Assembly: GCF_014305155.1 (NCBI RefSeq) | Contig: NZ_JACRUK010000014.1 | Location: 1 to 64,000 of the forward strand | Direction of reading: 5' to 3' | Origin: Flavobacterium muglaense | GTDB lineage: Bacteria; Bacteroidota; Bacteroidia; Flavobacteriales; Flavobacteriaceae | Length of the DNA stretch: 64,000 bases | Part shown: in pieces, positions 1 through 8,207 of the stretch | How the letters are laid out: every line of letters begins with the position of its first letter | Numbering within the stretch: the stretch's first letter is position 1 | Program-made: the position numbers and the translations under genes | The notes under the pieces: model-generated | Told to the model about the DNA's origin: nothing | The model's database searches: none | What the model saw: only the letters and a program-made list of their open reading frames with translations

Positions 1-95
1 TCCTATTATAAGCGCTTTTTTAATCTCTAGAAAACGACGTTAATCAAAATATGCGTAGTTTTTCAGTGCCCTCCTGAGAAGATAGGTTTTTTTTG

Positions 96-857
96 TTATA
101 TGATCTTTTTGATTACTCTTAACTTGTGTGTATGCTTGTTAATTTCGGGATTGTAAATTCCTAAATGGTCAATTCGGTCAATACGTATTTTACCACTTGC
201 GTGAATGATATAGTTGTTTTCCATGATGATGCCTACATGGGTTATATTTCCTTCATCATTGTCAAAAAAGGCTAAATCACCAGGCTCGCTTTCTTCTATA
301 AAACTCAAGGCTTCTCCTTGTGTAGCTTGTTGTGAAGCGTCTCTTAAAAGCTTGTAGCCATTCAATTTGTAAACCATTTGAGTAAAACCTGAACAATCAA
401 TACCAAATGGTGTTTTGCCACCCCAAAGATAAGGGGCATTCAAATAAAGATAAGCCGAATTGATTAGTTCCTTTTTTTCTTTAATTCCGGTTATTTTTGC
501 TCCTTCAAAGTAGAAGTTGCTAGTGTTTATGTCGGTATTACTTAAAAATGAAAGTGAAGCCCCTAAGGGAATAGGGATTAATAAATTAGATTTATCTGTT
601 ATGTACTCAATCAAATCCGCATTTAAAATGATTTTGTCATTCGAAAGTTGGTTGTAGTTTGCTTCAGATATTAGTTGGTATTGTTTAGAGTCAACCCAGC
701 CTTCATAGTTGTCAAACTGCATTTTGATGCGAGACCATTGTTTGAGCTGTTCTACTATTTCAAAATGTTCGCCAAACAGAACTTGAGAAACAATTTCGCT
801 TCTATCGCTGGGTTCAAATCGCAAGGGGATTATGGCTAGATTACAAATTCCGAACAT
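96..857 (-). CDS. C40-family NlpC/P60 peptidase with SH3-like N-terminus
   Basis: This is a predicted cell-wall endopeptidase of 253 residues that would cleave peptide stems of peptidoglycan. Residues 1-65 and roughly 75-115 look like two bacterial SH3-type wall-binding modules. The C-terminal half is NlpC/P60. The catalytic Cys155 lies in IDCSGFTQ, preceded by the family's LWGGKTPFGIDCSG block. His207 lies in ITHVGI, and His219 in IIHASG is the third polar residue. No clear signal peptide is visible, so export is uncertain. It lies just downstream of the thiolase gene on the same strand and may be read through from it. The family call is firm; the substrate is inferred. Confidence 0.9.
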   Translation of the reverse strand: MFGICNLAIIPLRFEPSDRSEIVSQVLFGEHFEIVEQLKQWSRIKMQFDNYEGWVDSKQYQLISEANYNQLSNDKIILNADLIEYITDKSNLLIPIPLGASLSFLSNTDINTSNFYFEGAKITGIKEKKELINSAYLYLNAPYLWGGKTPFGIDCSGFTQMVYKLNGYKLLRDASQQATQGEALSFIEESEPGDLAFFDNDEGNITHVGIIMENNYIIHASGKIRIDRIDHLGIYNPEINKHTHKLRVIKKII

Positions 858-932
858 TTAGGTCAATTTATACGTTAAAAATTATGGGTTATTTGCTCTA
901 GTCAGCGCTTAACCCATAAATTGTTTTATTAG

Positions 933-2111
933 TTAAGCTCTTTCAATTACAATCGCCGAAGCACCACCACCACCATTACAAATAGCAGCTGCGCCTATTT
1001 TGGCATTGTTTTGTTCTAATACGTTAATTAGGGTAACTATGATTCTAGCTCCAGAACAACCAAGAGGGTGTCCTAGTGAGACAGCGCCACCATTTACGTT
1101 TACTTTATCATTGTCTAGATCTAGTATTTTTGCATTGGCAAGACCTACAACAGCAAAAGCTTCATTAAATTCAAAAAAGTCAACATCGGTAGTTTTAATT
1201 CCAGCTTTATCTAGTGCTTTTGGTAAGGCTTTGGCTGGGCTTGTCGTGAACCATTTTGGTTCTTGAGCAGCATCAGCATAACCGTTGATGTAAGCAAGCG
1301 GTTTCAGGCCTAAAGCGATCGCTTTCTCTTCGCTCATTAAGATCATTGCTGCGGCTCCGTCATTAATTGTGGAAGCATTGGCTGCGGTTACGGTACCATC
1401 TTTGCTAAAAACGGCATTTAAGGTAGGAATACGGTCAATTTTTACATTTGTGTACTCTTCGTCTTTAGAGATGATAATCGGGTCTCCTTTTCTTTGTGGA
1501 ACAGCTACAGGAACTATTTCGTTATCAAATTTACCAGCTTCCCAAGCTTTTGCAGATCGAGTGTACGATTGAATAGCGTAATTATCTTGATCTTCTCTAG
1601 AGAATTTATATTCAGAAGCGCACAAATCAGCGCAAACTCCCATTGCGTTGTTGTCGTAGGCATCAGTTAAACCGTCTTTTTGCATGCCGTCAACCATAGT
1701 TGATGGTCCAAATTTTGTTCCGGTTCTTAAATTCATATAATGTGGGATCAAGCTCATGTTTTCCATACCTCCAGCTATGACGATCTCTGCATCGCCACAT
1801 TGAATAGCTTGAGCGGCTAACATTACAGACTTCATACCCGAAGCGCAAACTTTATTTATTGTTGTACAAGCGACACTATCAGGTAAGCCGGCGTATACTG
1901 CAGCTTGGCGTGCCGGAGCTTGGCCTACGCCAGCTTGAACAACGTTACCCATGTAAACTTCATCAACTAACTTTGGATCTAAATTTATTCTATCCATTGC
2001 GCCTTTTATTGCAATAGCTCCTAATTTAGGTGCTGAAACGGTAGATAATCCCCCCATAAAACTTCCGATAGGTGTCCTAACGGCAGAAACGATAACAACT
2101 CTTTTGTTCAT
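933..2111 (-). CDS. Acetyl-CoA acetyltransferase (thiolase)
   Basis: A 392-residue biosynthetic/degradative thiolase that interconverts two acetyl-CoA with acetoacetyl-CoA in the cytoplasm. The nucleophile Cys89 is in INKVCASGMKS. His348 is in the GHPLGCSG block and Cys378 in AICNGGGGAS. The numbering Cys89/His348/Cys378 is the same as in the classical bacterial thiolase, and NEAFA is present, so the active site is complete. The length is typical of the family. The start is the ATG at 2111 with RTPIGSF close behind. Whether it serves ketone-body, fatty-acid or amino-acid metabolism cannot be told from the sequence. Confidence 0.95.
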   Translation of the reverse strand: MNKRVVIVSAVRTPIGSFMGGLSTVSAPKLGAIAIKGAMDRINLDPKLVDEVYMGNVVQAGVGQAPARQAAVYAGLPDSVACTTINKVCASGMKSVMLAAQAIQCGDAEIVIAGGMENMSLIPHYMNLRTGTKFGPSTMVDGMQKDGLTDAYDNNAMGVCADLCASEYKFSREDQDNYAIQSYTRSAKAWEAGKFDNEIVPVAVPQRKGDPIIISKDEEYTNVKIDRIPTLNAVFSKDGTVTAANASTINDGAAAMILMSEEKAIALGLKPLAYINGYADAAQEPKWFTTSPAKALPKALDKAGIKTTDVDFFEFNEAFAVVGLANAKILDLDNDKVNVNGGAVSLGHPLGCSGARIIVTLINVLEQNNAKIGAAAICNGGGGASAIVIERA

Positions 2112-2289
2112 AACTTATAAAATGTTGGTTTATGTAGCAAATTTAATGTTTTTTAAACAAATTCCGATTTTGATTTGATGATATATATGGTAAATGAAAA
2201 AAATGATTTTTTTATGGGAGTCTATATGTTTGATTGTGAACAGTTTTTGAAATAATATAAAAAAACATTAAAAAAAACCTTCAAAAAAG

Positions 2290-2320
2290 TTGTGAGAAAC
2301 GTAAAGATGTCTTAAATTTG
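2290..2320 (+). promoter_or_regulatory. Predicted promoter of the tRNA cluster
   Basis: TTG at 2290-2292 and TAAATTTG at 2313-2320 are separated by 20 nt. This fits the Bacteroidota primary-sigma consensus (TTG near -33, TAnnTTTG near -7). It lies about 30 nt upstream of tRNA-Ser and would drive Ser-Pro-Arg as one unit. Confidence 0.7.
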
Positions 2321-2353
2321 CAACCGCAAAACGAGACATGTTTCTCTGAGCTT

Positions 2354-2437
2354 GGAGGGGTGCCAGAGTGGTAATGGAGCAGTTTGCTAAACTGTCATCG
2401 GGTAACCGGTGCCAGGGTTCGAGTCCCTGTCCCTCCG
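2354..2437 (+). tRNA. tRNA-Ser (anticodon GCU)
   Basis: The acceptor strands GGAGGGG and TCCCTCC pair with one G-U. The anticodon loop TTGCTAA is closed by AGT/ACT pairs and presents GCT. There is a long class II variable arm and a T arm with TTCGAGT, then discriminator G at 2437. It is the first gene of a three-tRNA cluster. Confidence 0.93.
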
Positions 2438-2487
2438 CAGAATTTTAAAGTGAGAGCTTTACATTTTGTTTATTGAAAATTATGTTA

Positions 2488-2562
2488 CGGGGTGTAGCGT
2501 AGCTCGGTTATCGCGCCTGCTTTGGGAGCAGGAGGCCGCAGGTTCGAATCCTGCCACCCCGA
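2488..2562 (+). tRNA. tRNA-Pro (anticodon UGG)
   Basis: The acceptor CGGGGTG/CACCCCG is fully paired. The anticodon stem CCTGC/GCAGG encloses loop TTTGGGA with anticodon TGG. The T arm is GCAGG-TTCGAAT-CCTGC and the discriminator is A at 2562. Confidence 0.95.
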
Positions 2563-2599
2563 CAAGAAACTTTTTCCATTTAAGTTTTAAAAGACAAAT

Positions 2600-2676
<77 letters not shown>

Positions 2677-2684
2677 TGAAAATC

Positions 2685-2715
2685 AAGCCTTTACAGAAAT
2701 GTAAGGGCTTTTTTT
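2685..2715 (+). terminator. Terminator after tRNA-Arg at the left element end
   Basis: AAGCCTTTACA (2685-2695), loop GAAA, and TGTAAGGGCTT (2700-2710) form a stem with a G-T pair, followed by a T run. It lies inside the element and would end the tRNA transcript. Confidence 0.7.
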
Positions 2716-2725
2716 ATGCCTTGTA

Positions 2726-2745
2726 ACGAACATTTGACGAACATT
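2726..2745 (+). repeat. Left arm-type integrase site
   Basis: This 20-bp sequence is a tandem ACGAACATT pair joined by TG. It recurs exactly at 24441-24460, just inside the right end. The position is that expected for arm-type binding sites of a tyrosine recombinase. Confidence 0.65.
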
Positions 2746-2812
2746 ATAAGCAAATGAAGTAAATCATACTCTGCTTATTTTTTCCTATTTTTGACAAATT
2801 AAATACTTGATC

Positions 2813-3961
2813 ATGGGAAATCTCCAATTAGTAAATATATTTTACGTCATTACACTTATTTTCTTTTTAGTACATGTATCGATGTACACAGCTAACTTAT
2901 TAGTGTTTTTTAAAGACAGATCATTTAAAGTTAAGACTGAAAGTAAAACTATAATTCTTAATTCTTGGTTTTTAGTACTTTTTACTGTTGCTTTCTTTTA
3001 TACAATGTATAATTTGAAAACTTCAGATAACTTTATTCTAACAGTTATTTTTTTTCTACTTGGTTTTACTCTTATGGTTCTGTTATTTATTCTTCCAAAG
3101 AGAATTGTCAAAAACAAAATTTTTATTACTGATACTACGAAAGAGGAAATGGAACCAGAGATACATAATGATAATATTGAAATTTTGAAAACAGATCATC
3201 AGGAAAAATTAATACATCTTGCAAATAGTGGTACTGATTCGAAAGTCAAAATTAATATTGTTAGCAGTGAGCAGATTAATATGGATTATAATGATTCTGA
3301 AATTAGTTCTCAAGAAAAAGCAATGTTTCCTAATGAGGAAAATGATAGTTCTTGTAGAGGTCAATCAACTATTAATACTGATAAATCATCTAAAATCACT
3401 AAAGATCCAAATAGTGTTATTAAAGAAATTGGAATTGATTCAAGTTCTGTAATTAATGAAAATGATACAGTTGGAGAACTGGGAGATGTTTCATCAACAG
3501 ATAGTGAACAGAACAATATTTTTGATGATGTTCAATTACAAGATTTGAAAAAAAAATCTACGGTACGAGTAACTAAGCAAATTTATTATAGGGGAGCTGA
3601 TGTAATGCCTAACCCATTTCCTGATGAAATCATCAAACAAAAAATAGAGTCAATTAAAGAAAGTTATCTATTTCACTGCGAAGCCAATGATTTTATGAAA
3701 TTACTAAAAAAAGAGGAAATGAATAAGAAAGTATTATTTAAAAAATTAGATGGTACTGCAGTAGTATTAGCGAAAGTAGACTACCTGAATTTTTTGTATT
3801 TTATATTTGGCGATTATTTACTTGAGCATTTAAGTAATACAAAAATAATTGAGTGGATCAATAAAAACTTTGACAGTAACAATTTTGTGGGTAAGAAACT
3901 CATTATCAAAGAGATTTCTGACTTAAGAAACCGTGTTAAGAATCAAAGTCGTGAAAGTTAA
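2813..3961 (+). CDS. Membrane protein of unknown function, first gene of the element
   Basis: I do not recognise the family. The ATG at 2813 is a better start than a TTG six bases upstream, giving 382 residues. Three hydrophobic helices lie within the first 105 residues (FYVITLIFFLVHV, SWFLVLFTVAFFY, FILTVIFFLLGFTLMVLLF), followed by a basic patch. A long Ser/Asp/Asn-rich acidic linker of about 130 residues follows, then a lysine-rich C-terminal domain of about 130 residues. This is a membrane anchor plus a probable cytoplasmic domain. It is the first gene after the left end and is separate from the replication genes. Entry or surface exclusion, regulation or defence are all possible, with nothing in the sequence to decide. 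Confidence 0.75.
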   Translation: MGNLQLVNIFYVITLIFFLVHVSMYTANLLVFFKDRSFKVKTESKTIILNSWFLVLFTVAFFYTMYNLKTSDNFILTVIFFLLGFTLMVLLFILPKRIVKNKIFITDTTKEEMEPEIHNDNIEILKTDHQEKLIHLANSGTDSKVKINIVSSEQINMDYNDSEISSQEKAMFPNEENDSSCRGQSTINTDKSSKITKDPNSVIKEIGIDSSSVINENDTVGELGDVSSTDSEQNNIFDDVQLQDLKKKSTVRVTKQIYYRGADVMPNPFPDEIIKQKIESIKESYLFHCEANDFMKLLKKEEMNKKVLFKKLDGTAVVLAKVDYLNFLYFIFGDYLLEHLSNTKIIEWINKNFDSNNFVGKKLIIKEISDLRNRVKNQSRES

Positions 3962-4047
3962 TGGAATTTTTGGTAATCTTTTGTAACGTTATGTAATCAA
4001 ACTGTCATATTTTATCTTTTTTCTTCTTTTGTGCTACGGTTTCCACA

Positions 4048-4362
4048 ATGAGAAACTTAACGAAAATAAAAGAAAATATGAGCAATTTACAAATCGAAGA
4101 AAAACTATTCAGTATAGAGAATAGTATTCAAAAATTAAGTCTATCAGTTAAGTCTATTTTATCTCACGAAGAAGCGGCAGTATTCTTAAATATGAAACCT
4201 TCATATCTATACAAGCTTACAGCACGCAAAGAGATCAGATTCTTTTCTCCATTAGGTAAGTTAAATTACTTCCAAAAATCTGATTTAGAGGAGTTTTTAT
4301 TACGTAATGAAATTCCAGCAATTAACAAGGAAAATACAATTGAGAACCCTTGGAAAAAATAA
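4048..4362 (+). CDS. Helix-turn-helix (excisionase/MerR-like) DNA-binding protein
   Basis: A small protein of 104 residues. The C-terminal half has the excisionase-type winged helix: an EEAAVFLNMKPSYLYKL helix-turn-helix, then KEIRFFSPLGKLNYFQKSDLEEFL as wing and last helix. The N-terminal 40 residues look coiled. ATG codons at 4048 and 4078 are both possible starts. In Bacteroidota elements such proteins sit upstream of the replication genes and act in excision or as repressors of the downstream operon. A hairpin terminator follows immediately. Confidence 0.8.
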   Translation: MRNLTKIKENMSNLQIEEKLFSIENSIQKLSLSVKSILSHEEAAVFLNMKPSYLYKLTARKEIRFFSPLGKLNYFQKSDLEEFLLRNEIPAINKENTIENPWKK

Positions 4363-4363
4363 A

Positions 4364-4410
4364 CACAATAATCATAGCTAACGACTATGAAGATTGTGCT
4401 TTATTTTATT
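4364..4410 (+). terminator. Terminator after the HTH gene
   Basis: CACAAT at 4364 and ATTGTG ending at 4398 close an interrupted stem with TCATAG/CTATGA inside and a short loop. A T-rich run TTTATTTTATTT follows. Confidence 0.6.
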
Positions 4411-4459
4411 TCTAACTCATTTGTATCTCACAAAGATACAATAAAACTTTTATTGTATA

Positions 4460-6328
4460 ATGAAAATTGCAATCGACAAAGACGAACCTACGAGCTTTCA
4501 TGCTCACTCGTCAAGTAAAAAACAAAAAGTAGAAGAGGATGAATTCTTTTATGATGATTTACCAAAAAATATAACTGCACATTTTAAAGATATTGAAAGT
4601 GATATTCGAAAGTATAAGATCTTCATGTCTGACAACAAAATCTTTATTAGGCGAAAGAAAGAAAAAGGAGATGATGAATCTCATTACTTTCAAGAAATAT
4701 CAAATTTTGAGATCAAAATTTTGCAGCACATTCAGGATGAAAAATTCCCCATCAAATTATTGAGAATTAAGAATGTTTTCAATCTTGAAAAGATTTTTGA
4801 TATACCATCAGATTTATTTAATACTCTGGCTGGTTTTGAAAACTGCATCGCTCGACAAGGTAACTACTTGTTTATGGGTAGTGCCTTAGATTTTAAGATG
4901 TTAAAGGCTTACTTGTTTGATAAAATGGGTCATGGTCATAAGATTGACAGCTTGGGATATCAAATTGGGTTTCAATTTTGGTTGTGGAATAATAAAGTCA
5001 ACCTTTTAAATGGCGGCAGCTTGGCAATAGATGAAAACGGCATATTTACACATGGTGGTAAATCTTTTTATGTGCCGTCTGCCAATAAGATTTACCTAAA
5101 CAATATGTCTGCTTATTTATCTCAAAAGAAGATGATATCTATTGAGTCTGATGTGACTATGGATGTTTATTTTCAGATGATGATGGAGGTGCATAAAGAC
5201 TATGCAATCTCTGCTATTTTATTTACGATAAGCAGTATGTTTCAGGACATTATCGTCAATGAAATAGGAAACTTTCCAATTCTGTTTTTATACGGTCCAG
5301 GATCTAGTGGAAAAGACCAGTTGGCTGAGTGTTGCCAAAGCTTTTTTGGTTTGCCACAATCAGCTATAAATCTTGAGGGTGGTGCTTCTACTTTAAAGGG
5401 TCAAATCAGGAAATTTGCTCAATTTACTAATATTATCTGCCATCTTTCAGAATATAAAAGAGGTGATAGCAAGTTAGACGGAACCATCAAGGGGTTTTGG
5501 GATCGTAGAGGTTATGAGTTTGGAACTATTGAAAGCAAAGTAAGTACAGATACCGTTCCCATTTTATCTTCAACATTATTGACAGGAAATGAATACCCTG
5601 AATCTGAAGCATTAATCTCAAGGTTACTGTGGTTGGAGTTCCAATCAAAGACTTTTACGCTTGAAGAGACGAAAAAGTATGATATACTGAAAGATTACAC
5701 TAAGCAGGGAGTTAGTCATTTTACAGATTCTCTATTAATTAATCGTTCACTAGTTGAGCTAAATTTTAAAAGTAAGTTCAGGCATACTAAAGAAAAGTTT
5801 ATTGATCAGTTTGAAGTAAAGCATACTCGAGTGATTAGTAATCTAGCTGTTCTAGGAGCTACGTATGAAATATTCAAAGATGTAGTGTCATTCCCTTTTA
5901 CCTATAGCGAAATGCTCAAGCATTTTGAAAAATGTACCGACCATCAAACAAGAAAATTAAATTCATCCAGTATAGGTACTAAATTTTGGGATTGCTTTCT
6001 GGCTTCAATGCGTGGTAACAAAGACGACCGGATTGTTGTTTTTAGAGATTTGCGCTTAGACGGTAATAGGCTTTCATTTCAATTTACATCATGCTATAAC
6101 AAGATTCAGAGACAGTGGATGTTGCAATACAGAGAAACGGCTCCAAGCAAAGTTGTGCTACAAGATTTCATAAAAAAAGACACTTGCTTTCAAAAAGAAG
6201 TAAGTAGTATCAAGTATGAGAAAGGTAAAAATGCAAGAACAACCTCTGGTTATCAGGTAGATGTGTCTAAGTTGCTAATCCAAGACGAAATAATCAGTGC
6301 CATCGAATGGCAAATTTGTGAACAATAA
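4460..6328 (+). CDS. Superfamily 3-like replicative helicase / ATPase of the element
   Basis: A 622-residue protein with a single P-loop ATPase core in its second half. The Walker A motif GPGSSGKD lies at residues 279-286. A Walker B-like IICHLSEYK stretch follows, and an ALISRLLWLEF segment suits the arginine finger. This resembles the DUF927/phage D5-type helicases of plasmids and integrative elements. The N-terminal 250 residues show no recognisable domain. It is followed by an iteron-like repeat cluster and then a primase-like gene, so a role in element replication is a reasonable inference. It starts at the ATG at 4460; no strong Shine-Dalgarno is seen, as is usual in Bacteroidota. Confidence 0.75.
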   Translation: MKIAIDKDEPTSFHAHSSSKKQKVEEDEFFYDDLPKNITAHFKDIESDIRKYKIFMSDNKIFIRRKKEKGDDESHYFQEISNFEIKILQHIQDEKFPIKLLRIKNVFNLEKIFDIPSDLFNTLAGFENCIARQGNYLFMGSALDFKMLKAYLFDKMGHGHKIDSLGYQIGFQFWLWNNKVNLLNGGSLAIDENGIFTHGGKSFYVPSANKIYLNNMSAYLSQKKMISIESDVTMDVYFQMMMEVHKDYAISAILFTISSMFQDIIVNEIGNFPILFLYGPGSSGKDQLAECCQSFFGLPQSAINLEGGASTLKGQIRKFAQFTNIICHLSEYKRGDSKLDGTIKGFWDRRGYEFGTIESKVSTDTVPILSSTLLTGNEYPESEALISRLLWLEFQSKTFTLEETKKYDILKDYTKQGVSHFTDSLLINRSLVELNFKSKFRHTKEKFIDQFEVKHTRVISNLAVLGATYEIFKDVVSFPFTYSEMLKHFEKCTDHQTRKLNSSSIGTKFWDCFLASMRGNKDDRIVVFRDLRLDGNRLSFQFTSCYNKIQRQWMLQYRETAPSKVVLQDFIKKDTCFQKEVSSIKYEKGKNARTTSGYQVDVSKLLIQDEIISAIEWQICEQ

Positions 6329-6350
6329 TCCCTCCTTTAATGCAGTAATC

Positions 6351-6565
6351 GTTTCCTACACCTCCTACACTTAGTTAATATATTGACTATTAATATTTTA
6401 ATAGTTAAAAGTAGTAGGAAACATGGTAGGAAGTAGTAGGAAGGTGTAGGAAGTCAATTTTTGGTTTCCTACACCTTCCTACACAAACCTACACTTTTTT
6501 AGCCTTTTTTATTTTTAAATATCTAATAATCAGTAAAGTAGGAAGTGTAGGAAGGGTAGGAAGTG
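6351..6565. repeat. Iteron-like GTAGGAA/TTCCTAC cluster, candidate replication origin
   Basis: About a dozen copies of a GTAGG/CCTAC core, mostly as GTAGGAA or its complement, lie in four blocks: 6353-6370, 6411-6454, 6466-6495 and 6537-6565. Their orientation alternates (CCTAC, GTAGG, CCTAC, GTAGG). Two AT-rich spacers, 6371-6410 and 6496-6536, sit between opposed blocks, so each pair could fold into a long imperfect hairpin. It lies between the helicase and primase-like genes, as iteron origins often do. Origin function is inferred. Confidence 0.6.
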
Positions 6566-6625
6566 TTTTCGCTTTAATAAGAGGGTTTTTTAGATAGTAA
6601 ACTTCATTAAATAAACATAAATGCA

Positions 6626-7489
6626 ATGAATATTAAACAAGCAAAACAAATTCCAATTGAAGTTATATTAAAATCTATGGGTTTAAATATCAAAAAAGAG
6701 TCAGGAAATGATATATGGTTTAAAAGTCCATTTTCACCAACAGAAAAGAATGCATCTTTCCATCTAAACAAGCAAAAAGGCTACTGGTATTGCTTTTCCA
6801 ATGCAATTGGAGGGTGCAATGGGATTGATCTAGTAGTCAAAGTGAAAAGTTGTACAGTGAGTGAAGCATTACAGTATCTGAGAACTCTCGATCCTTTTTC
6901 TTTTCAAAAGCAAATAGTAAGTGCTTACGAAAGAAAAAAGGAGGAGAATCACAATTATGTGTCAGAGGTAAAACCAATTGAGCATATCGCCTTAAAACAG
7001 TTTTTAGCAAGCAGAGGGATTATGAACTCAAATGCTTTAGTACAAATTAATGAGGTTCACTACTCAATCAATAAAAAAAAGTATTTCGCCATAGGATTTA
7101 AAAACGACAGTGACGGTTGGGAGCTTCGTTCCAAGTATGCTAAAATTTGTATTGGGAAAAAAGATGTTACCATGATTACTAATCAAAGTACAACTGTAAA
7201 GATTTTTGAGGGGTTCTTTGACTACTTGAGTTTCCTTCAGGTTAGTGATGAAAAGAGTATAAATCAAGCCGACTACTTGGTTCTAAATTCAGCAGTATTA
7301 CTACTAAAAAATATAAATCTACTGGATAAATATGAAACGATTGAGCTGTATTTGGATAATGACAGCACAGGAGATAAGTATACCAAAGTGATTACGGATC
7401 GATACCATAACGCACGGGATGAACGATCTACTTACTCTAAATACAAAGACTTAAATGAATGTTTATGTGCTTGTAAATTGACTCAATAA
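6626..7489 (+). CDS. Primase-like protein with degenerate CHC2 finger and Toprim domain
   Basis: A protein of 287 residues. The N-terminal 100 residues follow the DnaG/CHC2 finger layout (SPFSPTEKNASFHL then YWYCFSNAIGGCNGIDLV). However, the usual first Cys and the His are both Ser, so normal zinc binding is doubtful; this degeneracy is common in Bacteroidota element primases. The C-terminal half has Toprim signatures, with a Glu in FEGFFDYLSF and the acidic pair in YLDNDSTGD. It probably makes primers at the neighbouring repeat cluster together with the upstream helicase. The ATG at 6626 is the only good start. Confidence 0.8.
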   Translation: MNIKQAKQIPIEVILKSMGLNIKKESGNDIWFKSPFSPTEKNASFHLNKQKGYWYCFSNAIGGCNGIDLVVKVKSCTVSEALQYLRTLDPFSFQKQIVSAYERKKEENHNYVSEVKPIEHIALKQFLASRGIMNSNALVQINEVHYSINKKKYFAIGFKNDSDGWELRSKYAKICIGKKDVTMITNQSTTVKIFEGFFDYLSFLQVSDEKSINQADYLVLNSAVLLLKNINLLDKYETIELYLDNDSTGDKYTKVITDRYHNARDERSTYSKYKDLNECLCACKLTQ

Positions 7490-7528
7490 ATGCTATACGC
7501 AAAGAATCTCATTGTCTCTAAAAGAGTA

Positions 7529-7601
7529 GCAAGTAGGACAGGGGCGGAAAAACCCCTATCCTACTTGCTCTGCGAGGCAAAAGCCTTGAAAATAAGGCTT
7601 T
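7529..7601 (+). other. Two hairpins upstream of the mobilization genes, candidate oriT
   Basis: A strong inverted repeat spans 7529-7568, with 17-bp arms GCAAGTAGGA-C-AGGGGC and its near complement and a short GGAAAAA-type loop. A second hairpin, AAAGCCTT/AAGGCTTT, lies at 7580-7601. This sits in the 200-bp non-coding gap just before the two mobilization genes, where oriT is normally found. The first hairpin is not followed by a T run, which argues against a simple terminator, although the second could be one. No nick site can be named from sequence alone. Confidence 0.45.
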
Positions 7602-7688
7602 AAGAAGAGATGTGTAGTTATAATGATTTATAAATATAATATAGGATAATGGCTAATTAATTGATTTTCAATTATAAAAAATATAAAT

Positions 7689-8207
7689 ATGGCAAAGAAA
7701 AGTATAATAATTGATGAAAAAGCGCATTCAGAACTTGGAAAGTTATCTGAGAGTTTACGCATGAATCTAGGCGCACTGATTCAAGAAATGATTTATTATT
7801 TTAAGAAGACAGGTATCGACCCTAAAGATGCTGTAAACAAAAATCCAGCTCTAATGGTTTCGGCATTAGATAAACGAATTGTTTCATTTTTAAAAGTCCA
7901 AGAGCGGGATATCTTAAAACCATTAAGACAAGATGTTTTTAATTACCAAAATGATCAGAAAGAAGCAACAACAAAACTAATTAGCTCAATAAATAAAATA
8001 TTGAGTCAACATGCAGAACGAACTGCTGAATTAAAAAAAAATCATTTAGAGAATTTGAATATAATAAATCAGTCTGATGCAGAAAAGACTAAAATGATAG
8101 TTACTGAATTACAAAAGAACAGGCAAGCGATTATACATATTTGTCAATTATTAGATGATAAAAACAAATCGGGTACAGTGGATAAAATTAAATCTCTTTT
8201 TTCGTAA
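7689..8207 (+). CDS. BfmA/BtgA-family mobilization protein
   Basis: A 172-residue accessory mobilization protein, probably binding oriT and assisting the relaxase. The N-terminal 55 residues (KKSIIIDEKAHSELGKLSE... followed by a LIQEMIYYFKKTG helix) look like a ribbon-helix-helix DNA-binding unit. The remainder is long charged helices, probably coiled coil, as is usual in this Bacteroidota family. Its stop overlaps the start of the next gene (TAATG), showing translational coupling to the relaxase-like protein. Confidence 0.75.
   Translation: MAKKSIIIDEKAHSELGKLSESLRMNLGALIQEMIYYFKKTGIDPKDAVNKNPALMVSALDKRIVSFLKVQERDILKPLRQDVFNYQNDQKEATTKLISSINKILSQHAERTAELKKNHLENLNIINQSDAEKTKMIVTELQKNRQAIIHICQLLDDKNKSGTVDKIKSLFS

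Noticed and set aside
6351..6565. CRISPR array
   Set aside because: The repeats are too short, occur in both orientations, and lack equal spacers and cas genes.
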